NCBI GenBank assembly: GCA_019751815.1
Contig: JAIEMW010000004.1
Span: 849,933 to 913,932 of the forward strand
DNA from: Cyanobacteriota bacterium
Lineage (GTDB): Bacteria; Cyanobacteriota; Vampirovibrionia; Vampirovibrionales; Vampirovibrionaceae
DNA length: 64,000 nucleotides
Direction: 5' to 3'
Part shown: positions 44,756 through 54,348 of the stretch, piece by piece
Layout: each line of letters starts with the position of its first letter
Numbering within the stretch: position 1 is the first letter of the stretch
Notes under the pieces: model-generated
Databases searched by the model: none
What the model was told of the DNA's origin: nothing
Seen by the model: the letters and a program-made list of their open reading frames with translations, nothing else
Made by a program: the position numbers and the translations under genes

Positions 44756-46656
44756 GCGGGAGAATCCAGCCATAGGCAGACGTTGAAAAAGCGCCACAGG
44801 TTAAGTTCTGCCCGCGTTGGGATGGATTGACCTGCGCGACAACGGTGCCAATATTTTTTGATAAAGGCCTGTTTTTCAGGTGTGAGAGTCTGTAGCCAGG
44901 TATCTTTCCCGTTGATGTACTTATTGAGTGCTTCTTGTGTGGGTTTGTCCTGGAACCAGTGCTGAAGGGGGGTGTTAAATCCCATCTTGTCTCTGCGGGC
45001 TAAAATAGAGTGTGGTAACAAGGGTTCTGCCATTTTTTTTAGGAGATATTTGGTTTCGGCGATTTTGCGGCCAAAATAAATTTTATAACTATCGGGCAGA
45101 GAAAAGGCGAATTGCACCAGGCGGTAATCGAGGAAGGGTAATCTGGACTCGAGCGAAAAGGCCATCGAGTTTCGGTCCTCATAGTGTAATAGGCGGGGGA
45201 TCACCCAGTAGGTTAAGTCCTCTAACAGTTTGGTGCTGAGATCCTGTTCCGCAATCGGCTGAAGATAGTTGAGCGCGCTCTGTCCATGGGGCTCACTCAA
45301 ACTTTGATGCTGAAATGCGCTGGCTCGATTTGCCGCCAAGAACCGCTGATACGCATAAGACCACCGGGTGGTTTTTTGACCGGTTCTTTCGTGGACGTTG
45401 CGTGCGGCATCAAAAAAGTGGGTTAAATTTTGCCAGGAGGGGTTATTTCGCCATTGCCGCATCAACGAGGTCAGGGCATAGTCAAAATAGGTGTGGTAGC
45501 CTCCCAGTACTTCATCACTACCTTGTCCGCTCAGGACCACAGTAACATTGCCATGGGCAGCTTCCATCACTGCTCTTTGCGACAGAATACTGGGTGTGCC
45601 AGAAGGACCATCTTGCTCGTAGAGACTTTGGTGAATCAGGGGGATGAGCTCAATGGGCTTTACTGTGGTGAAATGGGCGTTAAAATCGTAACGCGCTACC
45701 ATTTCTCGAATGTATTCTTCTTCGTTGCTCTGGGGATGATCGGGGTAGATACACGAAAATGTTTGTAGCGGCATGTTAGACCCAGTGTTAAACATCGTAG
45801 CGGCCAAGGCCGATAGCGCAGTGGAGTCCAGGCCGCCGCTGAGGCATATTCCTACCGGCACATCACTGCGAAAACGAAGCCGAATCGAATCTTTCAGCAG
45901 AGATTGATACGCTTCAATAGCATCATTGAGAGAGAGTTTGGTATTGTGAGGGTTGTCTGCCAGTGCTGGTTGCCATTGAAAATATCGTTCTTGGACGGGC
46001 ACAACGCCCCGTTTCACCCGCATAAAATGCCCCGGGAGCAACGATTGAATCGGTGCGCAAAATGTCTGATTGGAGCCGGCAAATTGTCCGGTTTCAACAA
46101 AGAAATGCAGATAGTCCTGATTCGGCACGCGCCACTCCGGAAAGGCCGCCAGCAGGGCCTTGGTCTCACTGGCAAAGGTAAAGGAATCTGAGGGCGAGTT
46201 GCAGTGGTAGATAAACGGTTTGATGCCAAAGCGGTCTCGGGCACAAAACAGGCTATCTGTTCTGGGGTCAAAGAGGGCAAACGCCCACATCCCGTTAAAG
46301 CGGTTGAGACAATCAGCCCCCCAGGCTTGGTAGGCTTTGAGAATCACTTCTGTGTCGCCTTGGGTAGAGAAGTGGTAGCCCAGTTGGACCAACTCTTGGC
46401 GGAGTTCTAGATAGTTATAAATTTCCCCATTAAACGTAATAGTATAGCCGGTTTCAGAGTCGTGCATGGGTTGATCAGAGGCAGAACTCAAATCGATGAT
46501 GCTGAGTCTGGCATGGGCTAAAGCCACCCCCTGATCTACCCAGACGTGCTGAGCATCAGGGCCTCGGTTTTTGATGGCCCGAATCATTTGCCAGAGGGGT
46601 TCTGGATCTAAAACATCAGAGGAATGGGCTGAGAATAAGCCCGCAATACCGCACAC
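44752..46656 (-). CDS. asnB: Asparagine synthase (glutamine-hydrolysing)
   Basis: A 634-residue protein. The start MCGIAG sets Cys2 as the glutaminase nucleophile after Met removal; the glutaminase domain shows NRGPDAQHV and FNGEIYNYLELR. The synthetase domain has the PP-loop CLSGGLDSTALSAL near residue 270 and YEDRNSMAFSLESRLPFLDYRLV. Family members either make asparagine or amidate sugars or peptides. The coupled glycosyltransferase suggests a polysaccharide role, as in WbpS-type proteins (inference). Confidence 0.93.
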   Translation of the reverse strand: MCGIAGLFSAHSSDVLDPEPLWQMIRAIKNRGPDAQHVWVDQGVALAHARLSIIDLSSASDQPMHDSETGYTITFNGEIYNYLELRQELVQLGYHFSTQGDTEVILKAYQAWGADCLNRFNGMWAFALFDPRTDSLFCARDRFGIKPFIYHCNSPSDSFTFASETKALLAAFPEWRVPNQDYLHFFVETGQFAGSNQTFCAPIQSLLPGHFMRVKRGVVPVQERYFQWQPALADNPHNTKLSLNDAIEAYQSLLKDSIRLRFRSDVPVGICLSGGLDSTALSALAATMFNTGSNMPLQTFSCIYPDHPQSNEEEYIREMVARYDFNAHFTTVKPIELIPLIHQSLYEQDGPSGTPSILSQRAVMEAAHGNVTVVLSGQGSDEVLGGYHTYFDYALTSLMRQWRNNPSWQNLTHFFDAARNVHERTGQKTTRWSYAYQRFLAANRASAFQHQSLSEPHGQSALNYLQPIAEQDLSTKLLEDLTYWVIPRLLHYEDRNSMAFSLESRLPFLDYRLVQFAFSLPDSYKIYFGRKIAETKYLLKKMAEPLLPHSILARRDKMGFNTPLQHWFQDKPTQEALNKYINGKDTWLQTLTPEKQAFIKKYWHRCRAGQSIPTRAELNLWRFFNVCLWLDSPA

Positions 46657-46662
46657 AGGTTA

Positions 46663-46701
46663 GGCTTTCTTTATTCATGCTTTTCAGCATTCATTAAAGC
46701 C
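46663..46701. other. Imperfect hairpin between the chemoreceptor and asnB genes
   Basis: GGCTTT (46663-46668) pairs with AAAGCC (46696-46701), and an inner ATGCT/AGCAT extends the stem. It overlaps the last codon of the chemoreceptor gene. No T-run follows, so it may be an mRNA processing or stability element rather than a terminator. Confidence 0.3.
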
Positions 46702-48952
46702 GAAACATGCCCATTTGGCTCTCTAATTTCGCCGCCAGAGTGGAAAGCTGTTGCGAGGTTTTCAACACGGTTACCGCGACTTGAGAAGTTTCTGTTGAGG
46801 CTCTCTGAACATCATCAATCCCCTGTGACATTTCAGAGACATTAGAAGAGGATGAAGCCGCACTTTTGGCGATCTCATTGGTCCCAAGCGTCAGTTGCTC
46901 CAAGTTATTAGAGATTTCTTTGACCCCTTGAATCGATTCCTTGACCCGGGTGGAGACGTCATTCACCTTGGTTGCGCTGTCTTGCAAGTTCTGAGAGACA
47001 TTTTTAGCGGCTTTTGCAGAGCCAGTCACACTGCGACTGATTTCACGCACAGTAGAGGCCTGTTCTTCAACCGCTCCTGCAATCACGGTGTTGATTTGGT
47101 TCATTTCCACAATCACAGTCGAGATTTCCTGAATGACTTCGACGGCCGCTCGCGTGTCTTTTTGAACGGCTTGAATCTGATTGCGAATATCTTCTGTTGC
47201 GATTGCAGACTGCTTGGCCAGTTCTTTCACCTCATTGGCAACCACAGCAAAGCCTTTGCCAGCTTCTCCGGCACTAGCCGCTTCTATGGTCGCATTTAGC
47301 GCCAACAAGTTGGTCTGTGACGCAATACTCTTAATGACGTCGACCACGTTATCAATCTGATTGGCCGCTTGCCCCAGAGAATCAATGGTTCGAATTGAAA
47401 TTTCGGCTTTGCTTTGAGCTTCTTGAGAAATCTTGGAGGCTTGACTGGCATTTCGAGCCACCTCATTCAGGCTGGCGGTCATCTCTTCAATGGCGGCAGC
47501 GACTGTTTCCACAGAGTGCGTCATCTCCTCTGAGGCCGCAGTCATCTGCTGCATGTTTTGGGCCACCTGTTCCATGGCTCTCTCTGCAGTCACGCTGTTT
47601 TGTGAAACCTGCTCACTAACAGAAAACACCTGATGGATATTGGCCGAAGATTCTTCAACAGCAGCTGCGACTGTCCGCATCCCACTATCAATTTCCTCGG
47701 ATAAAGAAGCCGTCGTCGATGAGACAGTGGTCATCTTTTCTGCGGCAACTTTCATTTGTTGTGAGGTGGAAGAAAGCTCCTCGGAAGCAGAAGAGACGGT
47801 TGAAATCTCTTGCCGCAGGGATTGAATGAGCTTACTGAAAGATTCTGTCATCGCGTTGAAAGAGGTGTTTAATTCACTGAGCTCATCACGCGTGTCGAGA
47901 TGCAGACGGGCGGTTAAATTCCCTTCTGAGAGGCTTTTGGCAGTCACGCCCAGTGTGCGTACCGCTTCTTTTACGGCCAAATAAAATCCAGTGAGCAAAT
48001 AGACAATAAGCCCCAATATCACAACCGCAGCAATAATGGCACGGTAAAGTCGGGGAGCGGTATCGTTTACGCGTTGATTTAATAATTTTTCAAAACCACC
48101 AGAGGTTTCAGTAACCAGCTTGCTGTAACTAATCACCAGTTTTTGGGTTTTCGCACTAATTTGAGTAGCTGAAATGCTGCTATCGGTGGATTCTAGAACA
48201 GAATCCAAATACTGACTCCAGTCGTCATAAGCCGTTTTGAATGCTTGATACGCCGGTTTTACTTTGGGCTCAATTGTTTTATCTTTTGTCTGACTCAGCG
48301 CTGCTGCAATATCTGCATCGACAATCCCTACCCGGTTATCAATCACGGCTTTGGCCGCAATCATTTTACGACGGCGTGAGCTGGATTCACTGCTGGCGAT
48401 ATGCTCAATCTGACCAGCCAAATCAACGACTGTGGGGTATTGAACAACGCCAACGTCCATTAATGAGAAGCTGTCAATCACAGGATCTAGCACCATTTGA
48501 GAACTCGATCCCACTTGATCAATATAGGCATGGGTACTCGTAAGTGCTGCTTTCCAGGCTGAAGAACTGTTATCTTGCTCTAAGGCCTTTAGTGAATCAC
48601 TTAACGCGCTGAGTTGGGCGTCTGCCATGTAACTCTCTTTGTGTTGAGCATGGACGGTTTTGAGTTGTTCCAAATCTTCTTTCAGGATGCTCGCCTCTTT
48701 TTGGAGAGCCAGATCACCCAATAGCTGCCGGGCTTTTCGTACGGCTAAGATCCCAAGTTTTTCACTGTTGGTTAACTTCAAGCTATCGTTAACGCTCAGG
48801 GTGAGCTCTGTCATGGGTGAAACCAGCACTAACAAAAATAAAATACCAATGACCAAAAACTTCTGAGGATAAGTGAGTTGGTTCATCAATTTTACGGACC
48901 AACCAAAGATCGGATGTCCGGAGAAAGACTTCTCAGCAGATGCTTTACTCAT
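46694..48952 (-). CDS. Methyl-accepting chemotaxis protein
   Basis: A 752-residue transmembrane chemoreceptor. First helix about residues 31-50, a periplasmic helical sensing domain to about 300, second helix about 305-328, HAMP domain (about 330-380), then a long signalling coiled coil with the hallmark hairpin tip [18 protein letters not shown] and the flanking EVKELAKQS. No C-terminal CheR-binding pentapeptide is present (it ends MGMFRL). The sensor part has several short acidic repeats but no PAS or Cache core that I recognise; ligand unknown. Would signal through CheW and CheA, encoded 3 kb downstream on the same strand. Confidence 0.95.
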   Translation of the reverse strand: MSKASAEKSFSGHPIFGWSVKLMNQLTYPQKFLVIGILFLLVLVSPMTELTLSVNDSLKLTNSEKLGILAVRKARQLLGDLALQKEASILKEDLEQLKTVHAQHKESYMADAQLSALSDSLKALEQDNSSSAWKAALTSTHAYIDQVGSSSQMVLDPVIDSFSLMDVGVVQYPTVVDLAGQIEHIASSESSSRRRKMIAAKAVIDNRVGIVDADIAAALSQTKDKTIEPKVKPAYQAFKTAYDDWSQYLDSVLESTDSSISATQISAKTQKLVISYSKLVTETSGGFEKLLNQRVNDTAPRLYRAIIAAVVILGLIVYLLTGFYLAVKEAVRTLGVTAKSLSEGNLTARLHLDTRDELSELNTSFNAMTESFSKLIQSLRQEISTVSSASEELSSTSQQMKVAAEKMTTVSSTTASLSEEIDSGMRTVAAAVEESSANIHQVFSVSEQVSQNSVTAERAMEQVAQNMQQMTAASEEMTHSVETVAAAIEEMTASLNEVARNASQASKISQEAQSKAEISIRTIDSLGQAANQIDNVVDVIKSIASQTNLLALNATIEAASAGEAGKGFAVVANEVKELAKQSAIATEDIRNQIQAVQKDTRAAVEVIQEISTVIVEMNQINTVIAGAVEEQASTVREISRSVTGSAKAAKNVSQNLQDSATKVNDVSTRVKESIQGVKEISNNLEQLTLGTNEIAKSAASSSSNVSEMSQGIDDVQRASTETSQVAVTVLKTSQQLSTLAAKLESQMGMFRL

Positions 48953-49076
48953 GTCTATGTGCGCCCTTTATTGTGTGTACCTGGTTAGACAAAAATCGCC
49001 AAAACGTATCAGTATTTATTTACCCTTGACGAAGCTCAGTTAAACATTGTGTTAAAGAACATTAAATTCAGGTTGC

Positions 49077-50834
49077 CTAAAATAAAGCAACATCAGCACC
49101 GATATGGAAGCGGGCGCCTTGGCTAAAGGGAAGCTCTCTGACCAAAGGTGCTCCCACATCAAAGCGGACGGTAGTTCGGCTGTTTAATTGCGAACGAATC
49201 CCCACGCCCGTAGAAACCAAATTTTCTGAGGGATCCACACCCTTGGGGGCATGCGAGATACCACCGTAGCCGTAGTCCACAAAGGTGAGTATTTGCGTGG
49301 TGTCTCTTAAATCTTTGTCTGCAAAGGGGAGACGAATTTTTTTGGGAATAAATTTTGCAGGGAACTGCCACTGGGCGTTTACCATCGCGTAGCTATCACA
49401 GAAAAGATAGACTTCACGGTAGCCTCGGACATAAAAGGCCCCGCCAATTCCACCGACATCAAAATTGGAGACCCCGTTGGGTGAAAACTGCCATTGGAAG
49501 TTGACACTGGCAGTGGAGTCCATAGGCATCGGGCGGGTCAATGTGGCGTAACCCGTATAGCGGAAATACTGGCTACCCCCCCGGTACCAAGACAGCCGCT
49601 TATCAGAGGCCAATGAGCCACTCCAGATGGGCACGGCTTCTGCAAATTCATGCCGGGTTGAAAGGGTGGTTTTGCCCAGTTTTTGGTCGTAATTAATACC
49701 CCCGCGAAATGCTCTAACAGCTTCTCGCTCAATGGTATCCCCTTCGGAGCGAGTGATTCCCTGCTTAAGGTCGAAGGCCACATCAACACTGGCGCGGCTA
49801 TTGGGCCTGTCCCAAAAAATATATTTCAGCCCAGGAGAGAATTTATAGGCATAGCCATGCTGTCCTGAGGCGTTGTAGGGTAGTTGATAGGGGTTTATTT
49901 TGGCAAACTGATATTCTGCAAAAGCCCTAAAACTGGGGGTAATCGGGTATTCGTAACGGGTAAAGGTTCCTGTGGAGCGGTACCCAAAGACCACTGACGA
50001 CATAAGGGAGTCCCCGTTACCAGTGACATTGTTGGCGACTCCCGTAATGCTGGTAAATCCACGACCAAATATAACCTGATCCAGGTTATTCCAGGATGCT
50101 ACCAGATGGAAGGGTGATTTATGCTCAGCGGCATTGATTTTGAGCTTGGCCTGGTGGGTGTAAGGAAGAACTTCGAGGTCTGACGTGAAGGACAAATCCG
50201 GGTTAATTTGGGCAAGTCGGAGTTGACGCTGTAAATCGCCGAGTCGTAAGGGCTGGTGTTCTTCAGCTTGCACGCTCAATTTGTGTAGATAATGCTTTAG
50301 AACCCGCTTTTGCCAGCGATCAACCCCGTCAATCTCTACGCCATCTAAGGTGAGTGGGGTGAGCACCATGTTAAGCACATCTCCCTTAATGCTAACGGTG
50401 GCATCACATACGTAGCCTGTGTCTTGGCATTCTTTTAAGTAGGTCGATTTTAAACTGGCTATTTTCTCTTGGGTTAAAGCTTGGGGCTGATCGAGAGTGG
50501 TGTTTTGCAGTCGGTGGTTTTTTTCAGTCAGCAAAGGATTGTATTCAATTGAAACTTGTTTAATCTGGACGGAGCCGGTCTCTTTGATGCCTGCTTCCAG
50601 TGATTTGTCCAGGTATAAGGGCTCAGGAATATTGTCCAACGTTGGTGCATCAAGCTTCACTTGGGGACCGTAAACGCCGTTTATTAGGTTAGGCGTTGTG
50701 GCCATAATGGGGAGTTCACTGGCCGTGAAGGGTTTAAATGCATTGGGGTCGGCAAATACGGGACTACTGATAGTAGGTAAAAGCAAAAATAAGATTAAAG
50801 TGCTTAAGGAATACGCTCTGGTCACTGTGTTCAT
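49077..50834 (-). CDS. ShlB/FhaC-like TpsB outer-membrane transporter
   Basis: About 585 residues from ATG at 50834, the start with a signal peptide (LSTLILFLLLPTISSPVFA). A long polar region (about 30-130) leads to one or two POTRA-type domains (QPLRLGDLQRQLRLAQINPDL is the POTRA-2-like signature), then a 16-strand type beta-barrel with GGAFYVRGYRE, the conserved loop 6 motif of the Omp85/TpsB superfamily, and it ends in Phe. It exports a TpsA partner by two-partner secretion. No TpsA gene lies in the window; the small gene upstream is far too short. Confidence 0.85.
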   Translation of the reverse strand: MNTVTRAYSLSTLILFLLLPTISSPVFADPNAFKPFTASELPIMATTPNLINGVYGPQVKLDAPTLDNIPEPLYLDKSLEAGIKETGSVQIKQVSIEYNPLLTEKNHRLQNTTLDQPQALTQEKIASLKSTYLKECQDTGYVCDATVSIKGDVLNMVLTPLTLDGVEIDGVDRWQKRVLKHYLHKLSVQAEEHQPLRLGDLQRQLRLAQINPDLSFTSDLEVLPYTHQAKLKINAAEHKSPFHLVASWNNLDQVIFGRGFTSITGVANNVTGNGDSLMSSVVFGYRSTGTFTRYEYPITPSFRAFAEYQFAKINPYQLPYNASGQHGYAYKFSPGLKYIFWDRPNSRASVDVAFDLKQGITRSEGDTIEREAVRAFRGGINYDQKLGKTTLSTRHEFAEAVPIWSGSLASDKRLSWYRGGSQYFRYTGYATLTRPMPMDSTASVNFQWQFSPNGVSNFDVGGIGGAFYVRGYREVYLFCDSYAMVNAQWQFPAKFIPKKIRLPFADKDLRDTTQILTFVDYGYGGISHAPKGVDPSENLVSTGVGIRSQLNSRTTVRFDVGAPLVRELPFSQGARFHIGADVALF

Positions 50835-51065
50835 GAATAATGGATCTCTCAATCTATCAATTGATATAGACAGTGTTGATATCAACGTGTTTTTGCTTAG
50901 ACGGCAACGCAAATAGGGGTAAGAAAACACTAGACAAAACAGAGTACAGACTGATTCACAGACCCGGCTAGCTGGAGAAATAGAGAGTCCGACTGGCGAG
51001 TAGCACCAGACAGTCAAGCAGACAAAAGTAGGTGACTATACCCCAAAACAGTGTATATTCTAATG

Positions 51066-51108
51066 AAAAAAACCCGATCAGATCAATAGTCTGTTTGTCG
51101 GGTTTTTT
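51066..51108. terminator. Bidirectional-type terminator
   Basis: AAAAAACCCGA (51067-51077) pairs with TCGGGTTTTTT (51098-51108), with an inner CAGA/TCTG pair. On the minus strand it lies 39 bases past the small secreted gene and ends in TTTTTT, so it should terminate that transcript before the TpsB gene. Confidence 0.8.
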
Positions 51109-51146
51109 CGGTTTCTGTGATCCTTTTGGAGGATGTTTCCTGGTGC

Positions 51147-51431
51147 TTAGCGCAGGCAGTTGACAAAATATTTGTTGGAAGCCGAGCACTGGGTGATTTT
51201 GGGCTCTTTTTTAATCTCTGCGGCTTTTTGCTCAGGGTTTTCCAACATTAAGAAGGAAAAGTTTTCGGGTTTCAGTTTGGGGGCAGAGCCAATGTAAGAA
51301 AAGTTGTCTTTGAGTTGTTTTTCAGCAGAATTGGCGTTGGACTCAGCGCTGGCCATGGGGTGAATGGCACAGGCCACCGCGCTTAGGGTCAGTACTAAGA
51401 GCATTTTTTTCAACATCACTTTTTTCAACAT
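51147..51431 (-). CDS. Small secreted protein
   Basis: About 94 residues. ATG at 51431 gives MLKKVMLKKM then a hydrophobic core LLVLTLSAVACAIHP and a likely cut after MASA, so it is a Sec signal peptide. The mature part is about 68 residues, charged, and ends in a CSASNKYFVNCLR with two cysteines, probably disulphide-bonded. No family is recognised. The 5' end carries two tandem duplications, one of which repeats the MLKK start. It has its own terminator, so it is probably monocistronic. Confidence 0.65.
   Translation of the reverse strand: MLKKVMLKKMLLVLTLSAVACAIHPMASAESNANSAEKQLKDNFSYIGSAPKLKPENFSFLMLENPEQKAAEIKKEPKITQCSASNKYFVNCLR
51402..51431. repeat. 15-bp tandem duplication at start codon
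   Basis: catttttttcaacat (51402-51416) and cacttttttcaacat (51417-51431) are adjacent; on the minus strand they duplicate the codons for MLKK(V/M), so the gene has a doubled initiation region. In frame. Confidence 0.75.
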
Positions 51432-51454
51432 CTTTGGCGATTCCTTATACAAAC

Positions 51455-51490
51455 GAGTAATAAAAATCTTGCGAGTGATAAAAATCTTGC
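51455..51490. repeat. 18-bp tandem duplication in the leader
   Basis: gagtaataaaaatcttgc (51455-51472) and gagtgataaaaatcttgc (51473-51490) differ at one position. They lie 24-59 bases upstream of the small secreted gene start. Confidence 0.75.
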
Positions 51491-51613
51491 TTCTGGGTTC
51501 CTCAAGCAAAATACTAGAGGACTCAATCAAATAAAGTCAAAACCTTACTATAGATTGCGGGCTTTTGGGGATTTTGCAACCAACTGTTACATACGCATTA
51601 TTTCTAGTGTATA

Positions 51614-52930
51614 TCAGTTGTTTGAAGGTGCATCATTCGGCTGTAGGAGTCCTTCTCGCATCACGTGCTCGACAGTCGCTGTCAGGGTTTTAATCGTGCC
51701 TTTTTTGTCATTCTGAAAACTTTCCCAGTGGTCTTTGAGATCAATCGGACCCCCAACCCGCACATGGGCGGTACGGGGATGGAGAAAGCGCTGAACGCCA
51801 AATACTTCGCGCTCAAGTCGTCGAATCATTTCCACAGTACGGTCTAAAGACAGAGACTCTGGGCTTAAATACCCGTCATAGAGGCTGATAAAATTGACCA
51901 CCCTTTCGAGATCACTATAAAGATTTCTCAATACATCCTTTTGGTGCTGAAAAAGGTGACTCTGATATGGGGTTAATTGAGTCTCATCAGTTTGTCCCAG
52001 GATTTGATCCACTTTAATACGAACCTGTCTGACACGGTCCAAGAGTTTGACGGTGTTATCACTGGAGAGATTGAGAAGATGTTCAATTTTTTCAATTAAA
52101 AAGCGCTGTAACCCCTGGGTATTCTCGAAGGCAGAGGCTTCAGGGTTAAGCCCGTAGCCCACCTGCTTGGCGGCATCTTGGAGGGTTTTTGAAGCGAGAA
52201 TTTGCAGCCTTTCGTGTTTGGTTTTGGCGGTGCTGTTTCCGCTATCAATACCCACAGCACTTTCCAGCTGATATAAGGCCTTTTGAACCGCTGCCTCTAA
52301 GCCTGCGGTGTCATAGTGGTAAACAATCGAAATCGGGCAAACAAACAGAGAGGGAGAAGCATTCAGAGAAATAGAAGCGTTGGATTCTGACTGCTGGGCT
52401 TTACGCGCCTCATTGAGTGCCATCATCCCTAGTTGAAGCACCCCACTTTCTAAGGGAAGCAGTGTCTCGTTCTGGCTGGAGATTTCTCCTTCAACAAAAA
52501 TCACCAGTCTGCCTTTATTGGAGGCCAGTGTGTCAATCGACGTTTTCAGAGAGGCGCGGTCATTGGCCCCACGAACCAGGGAATACACCCCCAAGTGTTG
52601 AAAAAGCCAGCCGCGAACCCCGTAACTATAGTCAAACACCTCACGGGCAGCCACAAAGAAAAAGGACTCCTTGAGTCGACGGGCCAGATCAAAAATGACA
52701 CAGGGATCAAACTCTGTCGGATGGTTGGGGAGAATCAAGCAGCGTTGACCTTTGATAGCTTTTAGTTTCTGGAGATCGGCGTCAGAGATAGCAATTTTAA
52801 GTCCCAGCAGTGCCTTAGAAGAGAGAACCCAAGGCAGTAACATATTCATCAACCCGATCAAGAGCGCATTGGGTTTTGGGGGTTTAAAATCCATTGTATT
52901 GGGCCGGACGTGCCGGGCGGGATCAAACAT
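51614..52930 (-). CDS. PlsC-type acyltransferase with C-terminal helical extension
   Basis: A 438-residue protein. The lysophospholipid acyltransferase motifs are seen as NHPTEFD (His70, Asp75), the GRLVIFVEGEISSQ block (FxEGxxS instead of FPEGTRS) and a late PISIVYHY. The first 50 residues contain a hydrophobic hairpin. Length is almost twice a normal PlsC; residues about 215-400 are helical and may bind membranes or a partner. It would transfer an acyl chain to a glycerolipid or another alcohol acceptor. Divergent from the GntR gene over 134 bases. Confidence 0.78.
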   Translation of the reverse strand: MFDPARHVRPNTMDFKPPKPNALLIGLMNMLLPWVLSSKALLGLKIAISDADLQKLKAIKGQRCLILPNHPTEFDPCVIFDLARRLKESFFFVAAREVFDYSYGVRGWLFQHLGVYSLVRGANDRASLKTSIDTLASNKGRLVIFVEGEISSQNETLLPLESGVLQLGMMALNEARKAQQSESNASISLNASPSLFVCPISIVYHYDTAGLEAAVQKALYQLESAVGIDSGNSTAKTKHERLQILASKTLQDAAKQVGYGLNPEASAFENTQGLQRFLIEKIEHLLNLSSDNTVKLLDRVRQVRIKVDQILGQTDETQLTPYQSHLFQHQKDVLRNLYSDLERVVNFISLYDGYLSPESLSLDRTVEMIRRLEREVFGVQRFLHPRTAHVRVGGPIDLKDHWESFQNDKKGTIKTLTATVEHVMREGLLQPNDAPSNN

Positions 52931-52987
52931 AGTCAGGGGGCCTCATCTCATTTATTTATTGATAATAGCCGAAAAATCGTTGGCAAG

Positions 52988-53015
52988 GTGTCACAATTAG
53001 TGTCACAGGTGTCAT
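52988..53015. promoter_or_regulatory. Three GTGTCA direct repeats, probable operator
   Basis: GTGTCAC at 52988-52994 and 53000-53006 and GTGTCAT at 53009-53015 lie just upstream of the GntR gene in the divergent gap. The 10-mer gtgtcacaat here recurs at 54070-54079 downstream of the regulator. Likely binding sites for that regulator (inference). Confidence 0.5.
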
Positions 53016-53064
53016 AATAGAAGCAATCAGTCTGTAATTGATTGTCTTTCTGGCAGAGTTGATC

Positions 53065-54018
53065 ATGCTAAATATTCGGTTGCAAAAAGAGTCTACGGTT
53101 TCTATTCACCAACAGCTGGTGACTCAAATCTCGCTGCAGATTGCCTCAGGGGCGCTGCCGACAGGGACCAAACTCCCCAGCGTTCGCAGCCTGTCTCAGC
53201 GTCTGTCCATTCATTACAATACCTGCATGGCGGTTTATAAAGAGCTGAATGAAATTGGCATGGTCGAGTCGCGTAAGGGAAGTGGGGTCTTTGTCTGTGA
53301 ATTTACGGCTGAGCAGCAAACTCAACCGGGGTTTCAGCGGCAAGAATTAGCCCAGATGGCGCGTTATTTTGTGAACACGATTTTGCAGATGGGCTACCAC
53401 TGGCCGGATGTTCTGCAAACCCTGGAGATAGCCAGAAAACAGTGGCTGTGCGAAAAAGAGCAGATTGATCAAGCCCCTCTTGCCTTACTGGATATGTACC
53501 AGGACATCTTACCTGTCTTTCGCTATGAGCTGGAAACTGTTTTAAACAGGCCGGTAAAAACGGTCTACTTGCCAGAATTTGTCCCTGCAAAGTATCCGCC
53601 AGAAACCCGGTATCTGGTGAGTCGATACCATTACAAGATGGCGATGGAATATTTGCCGCCCGATGCCCCAATCCTCCTGATTGATATCAGTACGAACCCG
53701 GCAGAAACTGCTTTGGTCAAGAAATTCTCAGAGGATGCCCTGGTTTTGGTCATCTCTTACAGCGTGGTGATCCTTCAGATGGCCGAATCGGTTATTAAAA
53801 GTATCCGGGGAGACTCAGTCCATGTTAAAACGATACAGATTACGGATGAAACAACGTCTAAATCCAAAGATTTTTCTACCTCGCTTAGGCATGCAGATTT
53901 TATCTACACTGATACTCTTTCAGCTCTGTTATTATCGCCAGAAGCAACGCGTAAAAGTGCTGTAATTAAGATTATCCCACCAGAGGAAATGGATAAAATA
54001 AAGGCTTTTATAGCCTAA
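53065..54018 (+). CDS. GntR-family transcriptional regulator, PlmA-like
   Basis: About 317 residues from ATG at 53065. The N-terminal 75 residues form a GntR winged helix: LVTQISLQIASGALPTGTKLPSVRSLSQRL ... VYKELNEIGMVESRKGSGVFV. The C-terminal 240 residues are not the FadR, HutC or aminotransferase type; the order short wHTH plus a mixed alpha/beta domain and the opening IRLQKES resemble cyanobacterial PlmA regulators. GTGTCA repeats upstream and in the following gap suggest autoregulation and control of the esterase gene. The ligand is unknown. Confidence 0.85.
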   Translation: MLNIRLQKESTVSIHQQLVTQISLQIASGALPTGTKLPSVRSLSQRLSIHYNTCMAVYKELNEIGMVESRKGSGVFVCEFTAEQQTQPGFQRQELAQMARYFVNTILQMGYHWPDVLQTLEIARKQWLCEKEQIDQAPLALLDMYQDILPVFRYELETVLNRPVKTVYLPEFVPAKYPPETRYLVSRYHYKMAMEYLPPDAPILLIDISTNPAETALVKKFSEDALVLVISYSVVILQMAESVIKSIRGDSVHVKTIQITDETTSKSKDFSTSLRHADFIYTDTLSALLLSPEATRKSAVIKIIPPEEMDKIKAFIA

Positions 54019-54348
54019 GACAGGTGTTTTGTAAGTGGTTTTTGACACCCGAACGTGATGCTTTTGAAAGTGTCACAATCGATGTGTAATTCTTTGGGAT
54101 GTCCGGTTAATCTAAAACTATCAGCCAAAGACCTAAGAGGAAAAATAAGCGCCTATGATGACCATCAGCTTTTTAGCCCAGAACTATATGTTTTGCCCCC
54201 CCATGGACGACCTGGTCTCCTACTCCTCACTGTTATTCAAGGTGGCAAAACCGCATCCAGCCAAAACTGTATCCACATGTTTTCGTTTAAAACAGGCCGC
54301 TTAATTGACTAAAAAGCTCACAAAAAAGCGACAAGGAGAATTTGAGAA
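54019..54348. other. Intergenic region after the GntR gene
   Basis: This 330-base gap contains TGACAC (54043-54048) and GTGTCA (54070-54075) as inverted half-sites, and the 10-mer gtgtcacaat, plus AAGGAG before the esterase start. A short frame at 54055-54312 has no recognisable features or SD and I do not regard it as a gene. Confidence 0.55.
54042..54079. promoter_or_regulatory. GntR-type inverted half-sites
   Basis: TTGACAC (54042-54048) and GTGTCACAAT (54070-54079) face each other, 21 bases apart, and match the repeats ahead of the GntR gene. TTGACA here could also be a -35 box, but no -10 follows at 17 bases. Confidence 0.45.

Noticed and set aside
54055..54312. Open frame of 85 codons between GntR and esterase genes
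   Set aside because: No SD, no domain, and it covers the probable operator; treated as noncoding.
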